The notes under the pieces are model-generated. The model worked only from the letters and a program-made list of their open reading frames with translations. It was not told where the DNA came from and did not search any database. This document shows positions 52,362-61,575 of a DNA stretch of 64,000 bases, in pieces. This stretch comes from Martelella sp. NC20 (lineage in GTDB: Bacteria; Pseudomonadota; Alphaproteobacteria; Rhizobiales; Rhizobiaceae). Position 1 is the stretch's first letter. Every line of letters starts with the position of its first letter. The DNA lies in contig NZ_CP054861.1 in assembly GCF_013459645.1 (NCBI RefSeq), forward strand, positions 980,001-1,044,000. Reading direction: 5' to 3'. The position numbers and the translations under genes were made by a program.

Positions 52362-53258
52362 GTGACCGAAGCCCGCGTCCATGCCGAACTGATCGCCGTC
52401 CTGACCGCGCTCACCAATGACGCGCCGCGGGTGATGACCGTGCGCATGGGGGCGGCGCTGCCCTCCGGCCCGTTCGAGAACGGCCACCGCACGCTGCAGG
52501 GCGGTCTCAACTCCTGGATCAGGGCCCAGACCGGCCATCCCGTCGGCTATCTCGAGCAACTCTATACCTTCGCCGACCGCGACCGTGGGTTTGACGGCGA
52601 GCACACCATCTCGATCAGCTATCTGGGCCTTGTGCGCGAACAGCCGCCGCCCGGCAGCGGCGGGCCGCTGTGGAAGGACTGGTACACCTATTTCCCGTGG
52701 GAGGATCTGCGCGAGGGCCGGCCGGAGATACTGGAACAGGTCAGCGAGATGATGATGCAGTGGGCGATGAGCGAGCGGCCCGGCCGGGCCGAACGCCGCC
52801 ACCGCATCCGCTTCGCCTTCGGCATGGACGGCATGGCCTGGAACGAGGAGCTGGTGCTGCAGCGCTTCGAGCTGATGTATGAGGCCGGGCTGATCGCCGA
52901 GGCCGGACAGACGCCGGCCTTCTGGTTCGGCAAGCCGATGGCCGCCGATCACCGCCGGATTCTGGCGACCGCGATCGCAAGACTGCGCGCCAAGATCAAG
53001 TACCGGCCGGTGATCTTCGAACTGATGCCGGAAAGCTTCACGCTGCTTCAGCTTCAGAAATGCGTCGAGGCGCTGGCGGGCCTCAAGCTGCACAAGCCGA
53101 ATTTCCGGCGCCAGATCGACCAGCAGAACCTGATCGAGGAAACCGGGCAGACATCCGACAAGGCCGGCGGCCGGCCGGCCAAGCTTTACCGCTATCGCCA
53201 CGCGATCGTCGAGGAACGGGCGCTGACGCTTTCGAAACTCCCGCTCGCGCGTTCTTGA
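52362..53258 (+). CDS. nrtR: NrtR, Nudix-related transcriptional repressor of NAD synthesis
   Basis: 298 residues from a GTG: N-terminal Nudix-like domain that senses ADP-ribose or related NAD metabolites (VRMGAALPSGPFENGHRTLQGGLNSWIRAQTGHPVGYLEQLYTF; SISYLGLVRE) and a C-terminal winged helix (TLLQLQKCVEALAGLKLHKPNFRRQI ... GGRPAKLYRYR). The catalytic Nudix box residues are replaced, as expected for a regulator without hydrolase activity. It directly precedes nadABC, and its stop overlaps the nad promoter. Confidence 0.92.
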   Translation: MTEARVHAELIAVLTALTNDAPRVMTVRMGAALPSGPFENGHRTLQGGLNSWIRAQTGHPVGYLEQLYTFADRDRGFDGEHTISISYLGLVREQPPPGSGGPLWKDWYTYFPWEDLREGRPEILEQVSEMMMQWAMSERPGRAERRHRIRFAFGMDGMAWNEELVLQRFELMYEAGLIAEAGQTPAFWFGKPMAADHRRILATAIARLRAKIKYRPVIFELMPESFTLLQLQKCVEALAGLKLHKPNFRRQIDQQNLIEETGQTSDKAGGRPAKLYRYRHAIVEERALTLSKLPLARS

Positions 53259-53283
53259 CTCTCCGTCAATAAAGGCTTATTGC
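53255..53283 (+). promoter_or_regulatory. Candidate nadA promoter
   Basis: TTGACT (53255-53260), 17-bp spacer, TATTGC (53278-53283). The -35 overlaps the nrtR stop codon. The start point would fall near 53290, directly before the palindrome at 53297. Confidence 0.55.
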
Positions 53284-53296
53284 TTGCGCCCATGAT

Positions 53297-53313
53297 ATAC
53301 TCAATGTGAGTAT
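53297..53313. promoter_or_regulatory. Palindrome in front of nadA, candidate NrtR operator
   Basis: ATACTCA, ATG, TGAGTAT: perfect 7-nt arms with a 3-nt centre, about 14 bp past the -10 of the candidate nad promoter. The position lets a bound repressor block transcription start. Confidence 0.7.
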
Positions 53314-53412
53314 TAATAAACCAGAGCGAGGTTTCCCCAACGCCTCCCCTGGCAGGCCCGGCGCGACTTCCCCGATTTTTCCGCGCCGGGCCGAACAATG
53401 GAGATACCGCAG

Positions 53413-54384
53413 ATGAACGCGCCCTTTTCCGCAGCAAGCCTCTACGACCGCGTCGCCCATGTCATTCCGAAGGCTGAATGGCTGAGCTTTTCCGACGATA
53501 TCGAGGCGATCCACCGCCTGAAGCGGGAGCGCAACGCCGTCATCCTCGCCCACAACTACCAGACGCCCGAGATCTTCCACGGCGTCGCCGATATCGTCGG
53601 CGACAGCCTGGCGCTGGCGCGCGAGGCGACAAGGGTCGATGCCGATGTCATCGTGCTCGCCGGCGTCCACTTCATGGCCGAGACCGCCAAGCTGCTGAAC
53701 CCGGAAAAGACGGTGCTGATCCCCGACATGGCCGCCGGCTGTTCGCTGGCGGATTCGATCACGCCGGAGGATATCGCGCTGATGCGCAAGGCCCATCCCG
53801 GCGTCCCGGTGGTCACCTATGTCAACACTTCCGCCGCCGTCAAAGCCGCCTCCGACATCTGCTGCACCTCGGGCAATGCCAAGAAGGTGGTGGAATCGCT
53901 CGGCGTGCCGAAAGTGCTGATGCTGCCGGACGAATATCTCGCCCGCAATGTCGCCCGCGAGACCGATGTCGAGCTGATCGCCTGGCGCGGCCATTGCGAG
54001 GTCCACGAGTTGTTCACCGCGGAAGATGTGCGCGAGATGCGCGAGTCCTGGCCCGGCGTCACCATCATCGCCCATCCCGAATGCCCGCCCGAAGTCGTGG
54101 CCGAGGCCGATTTTTCCGGCTCCACCGCCGGCATGTCGGATTATGTCGCAAGCGCCCGGCCCGGCCGGGTCGTGCTTTTGACGGAATGCTCGATGAGCGA
54201 CAATGTCGCGGTCAATCATCCCGATGTGGATTTCGTCCGGCCCTGCAATCTGTGCCCGCACATGAAGCGGATCACGCTCGGCAATATCCGCGAAGCCCTT
54301 CAGGAGATGCGCCACGAAGTGACGGTCGATCCCGCGATTGCCGGTGATGCGCGCCGCGCCGTCGAGCGGATGCTGGCGGTATGA
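53413..54384 (+). CDS. nadA: Quinolinate synthase
   Basis: 323 residues; condenses iminoaspartate with dihydroxyacetone phosphate to quinolinate using a [4Fe-4S] cluster. Cluster cysteines visible as [10 protein letters not shown] (Cys110), WRGHCEVHE (Cys195) and [13 protein letters not shown] (Cys281). [25 protein letters not shown] and HPECPPEV also match. The ATG at 53413 has GGAGAT seven bases upstream; an ATG 15 bp earlier has none. First gene of nadABC. Confidence 0.95.
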   Translation: MNAPFSAASLYDRVAHVIPKAEWLSFSDDIEAIHRLKRERNAVILAHNYQTPEIFHGVADIVGDSLALAREATRVDADVIVLAGVHFMAETAKLLNPEKTVLIPDMAAGCSLADSITPEDIALMRKAHPGVPVVTYVNTSAAVKAASDICCTSGNAKKVVESLGVPKVLMLPDEYLARNVARETDVELIAWRGHCEVHELFTAEDVREMRESWPGVTIIAHPECPPEVVAEADFSGSTAGMSDYVASARPGRVVLLTECSMSDNVAVNHPDVDFVRPCNLCPHMKRITLGNIREALQEMRHEVTVDPAIAGDARRAVERMLAV

Positions 54385-55907
54385 CCCCCGTTGTCATCAT
54401 CGGCTCCGGGATCGGCGGGCTGGCGACGGCGCTGGCGCTTGCGCCGCTGCCGGTTGTGCTGGTGACGAAGGCGGCGCTCGGCGCCGAGACCTCCACCGGC
54501 TGGGCGCAGGGCGGTATCGCGGCCGCCCTTGGCGACGACGATAATGCCGGGCTGCATCTCGCCGACACGCTCGCTGCCGGCGACGGGCTGTGCGACACTG
54601 AGGCGGCCGCGCGCATATTGCGGGCCGCGCCGGACGCCATCGCCTTCCTCGAACGCCACGGCGTCGCCTTCGACCGCGCTCCCGATGGCCGGCTTGCCTT
54701 CGGTCTGGAGGCGGCGCATTTCCGGCGACGCATCATCCATGCCGGCGGCGATGCCACGGGGGCCGCCATTGTCGCGGCGCTGACGCGGTCCGTTACAGAA
54801 ACGCCCTCGATCACGGTGTCTTCCGGCTTCGAGGTCCGCCGCCTGCTGGTTCAGGGCAATGCAATCTGCGGGCTTGCCGGCGTGAAGGATGGCCAACCGA
54901 TCCGGCTCGCCGCCTCCCAGATTGTGATCGCGACCGGCGGCATTGGCGGGCTCTACGATGCCTCGACCAATCCATCGGGCAATTTCGGCCAGGGCGTGGC
55001 GCTTGCCGCCCGCGCCGGTGCGGCCCTTGCCGATATGGAATTCGTGCAGTTCCACCCGACAGCCCTTGCGAGCGACATCCGCCCGCTGCCGCTGATCAGC
55101 GAGGCGGTGCGCGGCGAGGGCGCGATCCTGGTGAACGAGAAGGGCGAGCGCTTCCTGGCCGCAACGCCGGGCGCCGAGCTTGCGCCCCGCGATGTCGTCG
55201 CCCGCGCGAACGCTGCCGAGATCGCCCGGGGCGGCAGGGTTTTCATTGACGCGCGCACCGCTCTCGGCAGCCGGTTCAAAGCTCGTTTCCCCGAGATCTT
55301 CGCGATCTGCGCCCGCACCGGTATCGACCCGGCCACGGACCTCATTCCGGTGCGCCCGGCCGAGCATTATCATATGGGCGGGATCGCCGTGGATGCGGCG
55401 GGACGCACCACGGTTCCAGGTCTCTATGCCGTCGGCGAATGCGCGGCCACCGGCCTTCACGGCGCCAACCGGCTGGCGAGCAACTCGCTGCTGGAGGCCG
55501 CCGTCACCGGCCTTGCCGCTGCCTCGGTCATCAAAGCCGCGCCCAGCGCTCCGCAGCAGTCGCTTCCGGCGATCGCGCCGCCCCCGACGCCCCGGCTAGA
55601 AACGGTACGCGCCATCGTGTCGGAAACGCTCGGCGTCACCCGCTATCGCGCCGCGCTCGACCATGCGATCGGCGCCCTGCTGCCGCTTGCCGAAGGCGAC
55701 GGCGCGGAGGCCGATCCGGCGATCGTCGCGCTCGCAATTGCGGTGTTTGCGGCACTGCGCGAAGAATCCCGCGGCGGCCATGCCCGCATCGATTTTCCGC
55801 AAAGAAACGCCGGAAGCCAGCGGCGGACGATGACGCTCGACGCCGTGATTGCCCATGCCCGCGCCCTTTCAATGCCGGGACGGGTCGCCCTCGCCCGAAG
55901 CGCCTGA
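54381..55907 (+). CDS. nadB: L-aspartate oxidase
   Basis: 508 residues; FAD enzyme that oxidises L-aspartate to iminoaspartate for NadA. Dinucleotide motif [125 protein letters not shown]. Shorter than the E. coli enzyme, with a reduced C-terminal helical domain as in other rhizobia. Starts in an ATGA overlap with nadA. Confidence 0.96.
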   Translation: MTPVVIIGSGIGGLATALALAPLPVVLVTKAALGAETSTGWAQGGIAAALGDDDNAGLHLADTLAAGDGLCDTEAAARILRAAPDAIAFLERHGVAFDRAPDGRLAFGLEAAHFRRRIIHAGGDATGAAIVAALTRSVTETPSITVSSGFEVRRLLVQGNAICGLAGVKDGQPIRLAASQIVIATGGIGGLYDASTNPSGNFGQGVALAARAGAALADMEFVQFHPTALASDIRPLPLISEAVRGEGAILVNEKGERFLAATPGAELAPRDVVARANAAEIARGGRVFIDARTALGSRFKARFPEIFAICARTGIDPATDLIPVRPAEHYHMGGIAVDAAGRTTVPGLYAVGECAATGLHGANRLASNSLLEAAVTGLAAASVIKAAPSAPQQSLPAIAPPPTPRLETVRAIVSETLGVTRYRAALDHAIGALLPLAEGDGAEADPAIVALAIAVFAALREESRGGHARIDFPQRNAGSQRRTMTLDAVIAHARALSMPGRVALARSA

Positions 55908-55918
55908 GGACCACATCC

Positions 55919-56767
55919 ATGCTGCCCCGCCTGATCATCGAACCCACTGTCCGCCGCGCGCTTGAGGAAGACCTCGGCCTTGCCGGCGATATCACCGCCA
56001 ATGCCGTGATCCCGGCCGGCCACCGCTCCACCGTGGTGATGGCGGCGCGCAGGCCGGGCGTGATCGCAGGCCTCGATGCCGCCGAACTCGCCTTCACGCT
56101 CACCGATCCCGCAATCGTCATGACCCGGCATGTCGAGGATGGCGGGAAGGTCGAAGCCGGCGATGTCGTCGCGACCGTGACCGGCCCCTCGCGCGGGCTC
56201 TTGACGGGCGAGCGCACCGCGCTCAATTTCCTCGGCCACCTTTCCGGCATAGCGACGGTGACCGCCGGGGTCGTTGCGGCAGTCGCCGGCACCGGCGCGG
56301 CGATCGTCTGCACCCGCAAGACCACGCCGGGGCTCCGGGCGCTGGAGAAATACGCCGTGAAGGCCGGCGGCGGCGGCAATCACCGCTTCTCGCTCGCCGA
56401 TGCCGTGCTGATCAAGGACAACCACATCGCGATCGCCAGCGGCATCCGCCCGGCGCTTCAGGCGGCGAAGAAGAACGCCGGCCATATGGTCAAGATCGAG
56501 GTCGAAGTCGACACGCTCGACCAGCTCCGCGAGGCGATGGACGAGGGCGCTGACGCCGTGCTGCTCGACAACATGTCGCCGGAGACGCTCAGCGAAGCCG
56601 TCGCGATCGTCGCCGGCCGCGCGATCACCGAGGCATCCGGCGGCATCACGCCCGAGACGGCAGGTGCGGTCGCCAGGGCCGGCGTCGACCTGATCTCGAT
56701 CGGCTGGCTGACCCATTCCGCCCCGGTACTCGATATCGGGCTCGACTACCGGACGACGGAAGCCTGA
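55919..56767 (+). CDS. nadC: Nicotinate-nucleotide pyrophosphorylase (quinolinate phosphoribosyltransferase)
   Basis: 282 residues; converts quinolinate and PRPP to nicotinate mononucleotide. EEDLGLAGDITANAVIP, ERTALNFLGHLSGIAT, CTRKTTPGLRALEKYAVKAGGGGNHRFSLADAVLIKDNHI and VEVDTLDQLREAMDEGADAVLLDNM are diagnostic, as is the ASGGI substrate loop. ATG 11 bp after the nadB stop, which contributes TGAGGA. Its 3' end overlaps the convergent DHFR-like gene by 22 bp. Confidence 0.96.
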   Translation: MLPRLIIEPTVRRALEEDLGLAGDITANAVIPAGHRSTVVMAARRPGVIAGLDAAELAFTLTDPAIVMTRHVEDGGKVEAGDVVATVTGPSRGLLTGERTALNFLGHLSGIATVTAGVVAAVAGTGAAIVCTRKTTPGLRALEKYAVKAGGGGNHRFSLADAVLIKDNHIAIASGIRPALQAAKKNAGHMVKIEVEVDTLDQLREAMDEGADAVLLDNMSPETLSEAVAIVAGRAITEASGGITPETAGAVARAGVDLISIGWLTHSAPVLDIGLDYRTTEA

Positions 56768-57291
56768 GGGAACGCGTAATGCAGCCTGACGCAGCCCCGG
56801 TCGAGCGCCTTCGCGCTGATCAGGCGCGGCTGTGCCGCAAATCCCGTTGCCGGAAACAGCGGTTGGCCCCCGCCGATGAGTTCCGGCATGAGATAGATCT
56901 CGATCTCATCGAGCGCGCTCCGCTCGATGAATGCCATCTGCAGCTTGCCGCCGCCGAGCATCCAGACGTCGCCATCGGCCAGCGCCCGCAATTCCGCAAT
57001 CAGGCTGTCGATATCCGTCCTTGCCTCGATCGCGCCCTTCGGGCGGTCGATGGGGCGTGATGTAACGACCAGCGCCCGCTTGCCATCGTATGGCCAGGGG
57101 CCTTCCATGCGGTCCAGAAAGTCATAGGTGCCCCGCCCCATGACCACGGTGCCGATCCGCTCCAGATAGCGATTATAGTCATGCTCGCCGAGGTCGAGGC
57201 CGTCATAGCGGAACAGCCAATCGAGATTGTCGTCATGCCCCGCGATGAAGCCATCAAGGCTGGCCGCGATATAACCCACAATTTTAGCCAT
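56746..57291 (-). CDS. Dihydrofolate reductase family protein (RibD C-terminal domain)
   Basis: 181 residues. VGYIAASLDGFIAGHDDNLDWL, VVMGRGTYDF, VVTSRPIDRPKG, DVWMLGGGKLQMAFIERSALDEIEIYLMPELIGGGQPLFP are typical of the RibD_C/YyaP-type reductase group, NADPH-dependent enzymes of mostly unknown substrate. AAGGAG lies seven bases before the ATG. Divergent from a TetR gene across a 44-bp gap that is mostly a perfect palindrome, so it is surely controlled by that regulator. Confidence 0.88.
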   Translation of the reverse strand: MAKIVGYIAASLDGFIAGHDDNLDWLFRYDGLDLGEHDYNRYLERIGTVVMGRGTYDFLDRMEGPWPYDGKRALVVTSRPIDRPKGAIEARTDIDSLIAELRALADGDVWMLGGGKLQMAFIERSALDEIEIYLMPELIGGGQPLFPATGFAAQPRLISAKALDRGCVRLHYAFPQASVVR

Positions 57292-57302
57292 GTGCGCTCC
57301 TT

Positions 57303-57330
57303 GTTTATAAATGAATATTCATTTATAAAC
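57303..57330. promoter_or_regulatory. Perfect 28-bp palindrome, operator of the divergent TetR / reductase pair
   Basis: Half-site GTTTATAAATGAAT is followed immediately by its exact reverse complement ATTCATTTATAAAC. It occupies 28 of the 44 bp between the two start codons, and the TTTATAA parts can double as -10 elements for both directions, so binding would block both genes. Confidence 0.85.
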
Positions 57331-57335
57331 GTCTC

Positions 57336-57890
57336 ATGCCTAGAAACAAGACAATTTCCGAGCTGGCTCTCCTCGCCATATTGCTCGACGCCGTGGCCGA
57401 GATCGGCCCGGATGGCCTGACCTTCGCGAAGGCTTCGGCGCGAAGCGGCCTTTCTGCGCCGACGCTGGTGCAGCGATTCGGCGATCGCAAGGCGATGATC
57501 GAGGCCATACTGCTGTTCGCCTGGGACCAGCTCGATGAGGCGACAGAAGCCGCCGATGCCGCTTTCCCGGTTTCGCCCCGCGGCGCGGTCGATCTTCTTC
57601 TGCATCTCACGCCCGATCCCGAACATGGTCTCGATGGTGGTTTGCCACTTCTGCGGGAAGACATGCGCAACCCGGCGCTCAGGGCGCGCGGCAGCGCCTG
57701 GGGCGACCGGCTTTCAGCCGCGCTCACGCGCAGACTCGGGCGTGACCCGGCGCTGGGCAGGCAGATGGCAAGCCTCTGGCAAGGCGCCATCATCTGGTGG
57801 GGTTTCGACCGCAACGGCGCACCGCAGGCGGCCATCGGTAAGGCGCTCGAAAGCTGGTGCCGGACCGCCGGCCTCGATCAAAGCCCGTAA
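57336..57890 (+). CDS. TetR/AcrR family transcriptional regulator
   Basis: 184 residues. N-terminal HTH: ISELALLAILLDAVAEIGPDGLTFAKASARSGLSAPTLVQRFGDRKAMIEAILLFAW. The C-terminal ligand domain is short and unassigned. The ATG lies 5 bp after the 28-bp palindrome with no ribosome site upstream, so the message may be leaderless or start at a weak site. Probably represses itself and the divergent reductase. Its stop overlaps the end of the convergent permease gene by 13 bp. Confidence 0.88.
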   Translation: MPRNKTISELALLAILLDAVAEIGPDGLTFAKASARSGLSAPTLVQRFGDRKAMIEAILLFAWDQLDEATEAADAAFPVSPRGAVDLLLHLTPDPEHGLDGGLPLLREDMRNPALRARGSAWGDRLSAALTRRLGRDPALGRQMASLWQGAIIWWGFDRNGAPQAAIGKALESWCRTAGLDQSP

Positions 57891-59704
57891 TACCAGGGCG
57901 CCGCCAGCGCGAACACCACGGTGAGCAGCACGATCAGCGGCACGCCGGCGCGGATGAAATCGCCGAAACTGTAATGGCCCGGCCCCATGACCATGAGATT
58001 GGTCTGGTAGCCGATCGGGGTGGCGAACGAGCAATTGGCGGCGTAGATCACGGCTGCGGCGAAGGCTTCCGGCGGCGCGCCGATCTGATGGGCCATGCTG
58101 AGGCCGATCGGGATGAACAGCGCGACCGCCGCGTTGTTGGACAGCACATTGGTGAGGATCGAGACGCCGACGAACAGCAGCACGATCATCACCGAAGCCG
58201 AGGAGCCCCCGCCGAGCGCGACGATGCCTTCCGCGATCAGTTGCGCGCCGCCGGTTGCCTGAAGCGCGGTCGCCATTGCGATCGACGCCCCGACAAGCAG
58301 GTATATCTGACGGTCGAAGGCGCGGGCTGCCTGCTGCAGCGTCAGGCAGCCGAACAGGATCATCAGCAGCGCGCCGGCAACGGCGTTGACCACCATCGGC
58401 GACAGGCCCGTGGCCGACAGGATGACGATCGCCGCGAATATGCCGCTTGCGACCAGCGCCTTGTCGCGCGGCGGCACGCTCTGGGCCGAGTGCTCGAGCA
58501 GCAGGATATCGTGATTGCCGCGCATCGAGACGAAATCGTTCTCCCGGCCGCCGATCAGGAGCGTGTCGCCCGCCTCGAAGCGCAGTTGCGACAGCGGCGC
58601 CCGCGTCATCCGGCTTTTCCGCCGGACCCCGAATATGGTGATGTTGAAGCGCTGCTGGATGCCGCTGAAACGCACCGTGCGCCCCTCGAACAGCGAACCG
58701 GGGGTGATCACCGCCTCGGCCAGGTGATAATGCGCGCCGACCCGCCGCTCCACGGCCGGCAGGGTTCCGTCCGGCGGCGTCGACAGGCTGATCTCGCCCT
58801 TGGCCAGCAGATCCATGAAGCCCTTGCGGGTCCCGGTCATCTGCAGCCGGTCGCGGGGCCGCAGCGTCAGATCGTCGTCATAGGGCGGCAGCAGGACCTT
58901 GTCGTCGCGAACGAGGGCGTGCAGCGACATCGGCGCAAGCGCGGGAAAGAAACCCGAGCGGGCGCGCTCCCCGACAAAGCGGCTTGCCTCGAGCAGAACC
59001 ACCTCGCCCAGAAACTGGGTGCCGGCGCTCTCCTGTTCGAACCGCTTTACCGAACTCTCCCGGGTAAAAATCCGCGGCATCACGAACAGCACATATAAAG
59101 CGCCGGCGGAGGCGAGAATGACGCCCATGCCGGTAATATCGAAAAACCCGATATTGACGCCCTCCCGGGCCGCGACACCCGCCGCGATCAGATTGGTCGA
59201 TGAGCCGATCATCGTCGTCATGCCGCCCAGAATGGTGATGAAGGAGAGCGGCATGAATATCTGGTAGGACGGCAGGCGGAACCGCGCGGCAAGCGAGGCC
59301 AGCACCGGAATGAAGATGACGACGACCGGCGTGTTGTTCAGGAACGCCGAGGTGATGCCGCAGGTTGCCAGGATAACGATGATCAGCAGCCGCGGATTGG
59401 AACCATAGAGCCGTCCGATCCGGTTGGTCACGCCCTCGAGCGCATCGGTCGCAAACAGGCCCTGGCCGACGATCAGCAGGGCCAGCACCGTGACCAGCGC
59501 CGGCGAGGAAAACCCGGCGAGCATGTCCTCGATCGGCAACGTCTTTCCGCCTTCCATCGTAAACGGGAACGCGCCGAACAGCACCAGCAGCAGGCCGAAC
59601 GCGGCGAGCGACACCGCTTCGATCGGGAATCGGTCAAGGGAGTAAAGGCCGATCGTTCCGACGATAATCGCCATCGTCGCCACGAGATGAAAATGTTCGA
59701 TCAA
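57878..59704 (-). CDS. SLC13/DASS-type permease with RCK_C (TrkA-C) domains
   Basis: About 608 residues. N-terminal and C-terminal membrane halves (TSAFLNNTPVVVIFIPVL and LTNVLSNNAAVALFIPIGLSM, the paired SNT/NNT-type motifs of the ion transporter superfamily) flank a cytoplasmic middle with two TrkA-C-like domains (LVRDDKVLLPPYDDDLTLRPRDRLQMTG; FGVRRKSRMTRAPLSQLRFEAGDTLLIGG). Likely Na+-coupled anion (sulfate or dicarboxylate) transporter. Start uncertain: TTG at 59704 has TGAGGC upstream; a GTG at 59737 and an ATG at 59674 are alternatives. Confidence 0.88.
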   Translation of the reverse strand: MIEHFHLVATMAIIVGTIGLYSLDRFPIEAVSLAAFGLLLVLFGAFPFTMEGGKTLPIEDMLAGFSSPALVTVLALLIVGQGLFATDALEGVTNRIGRLYGSNPRLLIIVILATCGITSAFLNNTPVVVIFIPVLASLAARFRLPSYQIFMPLSFITILGGMTTMIGSSTNLIAAGVAAREGVNIGFFDITGMGVILASAGALYVLFVMPRIFTRESSVKRFEQESAGTQFLGEVVLLEASRFVGERARSGFFPALAPMSLHALVRDDKVLLPPYDDDLTLRPRDRLQMTGTRKGFMDLLAKGEISLSTPPDGTLPAVERRVGAHYHLAEAVITPGSLFEGRTVRFSGIQQRFNITIFGVRRKSRMTRAPLSQLRFEAGDTLLIGGRENDFVSMRGNHDILLLEHSAQSVPPRDKALVASGIFAAIVILSATGLSPMVVNAVAGALLMILFGCLTLQQAARAFDRQIYLLVGASIAMATALQATGGAQLIAEGIVALGGGSSASVMIVLLFVGVSILTNVLSNNAAVALFIPIGLSMAHQIGAPPEAFAAAVIYAANCSFATPIGYQTNLMVMGPGHYSFGDFIRAGVPLIVLLTVVFALAAPWYYGL

Positions 59705-59737
59705 AAGAGCCTCATAAAAAAAGAGATCCGGACACAC

Positions 59738-60290
59738 GCCCCCTGCAGCCGGAACGATCCTCTCGCTCCGGCAAACTTAAAGGACGATCCCGGGGGCGTC
59801 GAAAATGAGACTTTGACAGTATTCCCGAGGCGTCCGCAAGTCCTGACCATACGTCCCGGTGACGGACGCGGCGGGAGAAAAGGCGGAAAGCCCGGCAATC
59901 ATGGACCCGGATCGTCGCGTTCATGAAAGAGACACGCGGTAGCCTCGTCCTGTCCGCATTTTCAGGTTTTATCCGGTGAGGCCGCATTTTCTCCCATTTT
60001 GGATTTTAGGCGCTCACCCAAGGAAGCGACGTACACGTCAAGGTCAAATATCCGGAACGAAGAAGGCCAATGCCAGCGCCAGAGGACCCAGCCAGATGCC
60101 GTCACAGAATTTTTTTCCCGTTCGCCAAAACTCTATATCCAACAGCCTTGCCGCCTTCTCCGGCCGCAATGAATGCCGGAAACCGCGCATGATCCGCCCC
60201 GGGCGTAATGAAAAATTTACCCTGCGCACAGTATTTTTCCGACTGGCACCTGTCACACCGTCTTTGAGTTTTGCGTAGGAAGTGTGTTTC
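59738..60290. other. ~550-bp gap before the DUF2778 gene, no gene seen
   Basis: Holds the promoters of the permease and of the DUF2778 gene. A 100-codon frame at 59976-60278 has no ribosome site, odd composition and no recognisable product. No repeat or RNA structure identified. Confidence 0.55.
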
Positions 60291-61400
60291 GTGACGTCGA
60301 TCAAGAATTCGAAATCCCGCCCCGGGCGAGATCGCAAGAGCGGTTTTATACGCCTTTCGCTCGCAGTCGCCATGATTGCGATCGCCGGCGGCGCGATCAT
60401 CACCATCGCCTCGTCGCCGATTCTTTCGGCAACGGTCTCCAGGCCTGAGTTCGCCTCCTCGCGAGGCATCAACCTCATGGTCAATCCGGCCTTCAAAGCC
60501 CCCCAGCGCGCCCAGAGCGCGAAGGAGGCGAGGCTGATCGCTGCCCGCAACGGTCAGGCCCGCGCCAAACCCGCGCTCGCCGCGGATGATATCCGGCAGG
60601 CGCTGCTGGCGGGGCGCGTGAAACAGGCGGGGCGCATTGCGCTTGATGATCTCCAGCGCGATCTGGTCGGCCGCCAGATCGCCGACAATGCCTCCTCCGA
60701 AATCGCGCTTGCCGGCATTCCACCGGAGCTTCAGCCCAAGATAACACCGACGGCCGTGCCGACGCCTGCGGACCCATCCACGGCGCTTGCCGCGCTTGCC
60801 CCGGGCGACGGCGGCACGACGGCTGACGATGCCTTCAAGCTGGTGCTTCAGGGCGCCGATTCCTCGCGGCTTTCGCCGGGCGAAGTGCCGCTGCCGGCCA
60901 AACGGCCCGCCGGCATGCAGCTCGCCTATGCCGATTTCGGCCATGACGATCTCGACGACATCATGGGCGATGTTCCCGGCCGCACCAAGAAGGTCGCCGT
61001 CTACGATATCGCCGCCGCAAAGGTCTACATGCCGGACGGCGAGGTCATGGAGGCCCATTCCGGCAAGGGCAAATATCGCGACAACCCGAACGGCACCCAT
61101 GTGAAGATGGCCGGCGCGGTGCCGGCGGCAACCTACAAGCTGACCATGCGCGAATCGCTGTTCCACGGCGTCCCCGCGCTGCGCATGACCTCGGTCGACG
61201 GCACCAACCCGCTCGGCCGCACCGGCATTCTCGCCCACACCTACATGCTGCGCACACCCGGCGATTCCCATGGCTGCCTGGTGTTCAAGGACTATTACAA
61301 GTTCCTGAAGGCCTACAAATCCGGCAAGGTCGACTATATCGTCACCGTTCCGAGCCTGGAGGAAGGGACCAGCACCCTACTGGCGAACCGCGGCGTGTGA
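60291..61400 (+). CDS. DUF2778 (L,D-transpeptidase-like) exported or membrane-anchored protein
   Basis: 369 residues with one N-terminal membrane segment (LSLAVAMIAIAGGAIITIASSPIL), then a 150-residue low-complexity Ala/Pro/Thr linker, then a C-terminal domain with YDIAAAKVYMPDGEVMEAHSGKGKYRDNPNGTHVKMAGAVPAATYKL and TPGDSHGCLVFKDYYKFL. The SHGC with Cys and His resembles the L,D-transpeptidase active site, and DUF2778 is a rhizobial family placed near YkuD domains. Probably periplasmic and cell-wall related. GTG at 60291 chosen because AGGA is 10 bases upstream; GTG 60282 is too close to it. Confidence 0.82.
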   Translation: MTSIKNSKSRPGRDRKSGFIRLSLAVAMIAIAGGAIITIASSPILSATVSRPEFASSRGINLMVNPAFKAPQRAQSAKEARLIAARNGQARAKPALAADDIRQALLAGRVKQAGRIALDDLQRDLVGRQIADNASSEIALAGIPPELQPKITPTAVPTPADPSTALAALAPGDGGTTADDAFKLVLQGADSSRLSPGEVPLPAKRPAGMQLAYADFGHDDLDDIMGDVPGRTKKVAVYDIAAAKVYMPDGEVMEAHSGKGKYRDNPNGTHVKMAGAVPAATYKLTMRESLFHGVPALRMTSVDGTNPLGRTGILAHTYMLRTPGDSHGCLVFKDYYKFLKAYKSGKVDYIVTVPSLEEGTSTLLANRGV

Positions 61401-61575
61401 ACGACAGGCGGGAGAGCGAGCGCATCGGACCGTCGGGTGAAAAAGTGAAATCCGGTTTTTCGACAACCCGATGTGCCGAACCAAGAAGCCAGATCACCGG
61501 GCGGTTCAGAAGAACCGGCCGATGATCCCACGCCCCGGAGACGGGGGGCTTCATTCATGTAGCGGTTCGTCCTTG

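Noticed and set aside
59976..60278. 100-codon frame upstream of the DUF2778 gene
   Set aside because: No ribosome site, no family resemblance, unlikely amino-acid composition.
61502..61551. Two small hairpins after the DUF2778 gene (CGGTTC-AGAA-GAACCG and CCCCG-GAGA-CGGGG)
   Set aside because: Stems of 5-6 bp without a T-run; too weak to call a terminator.
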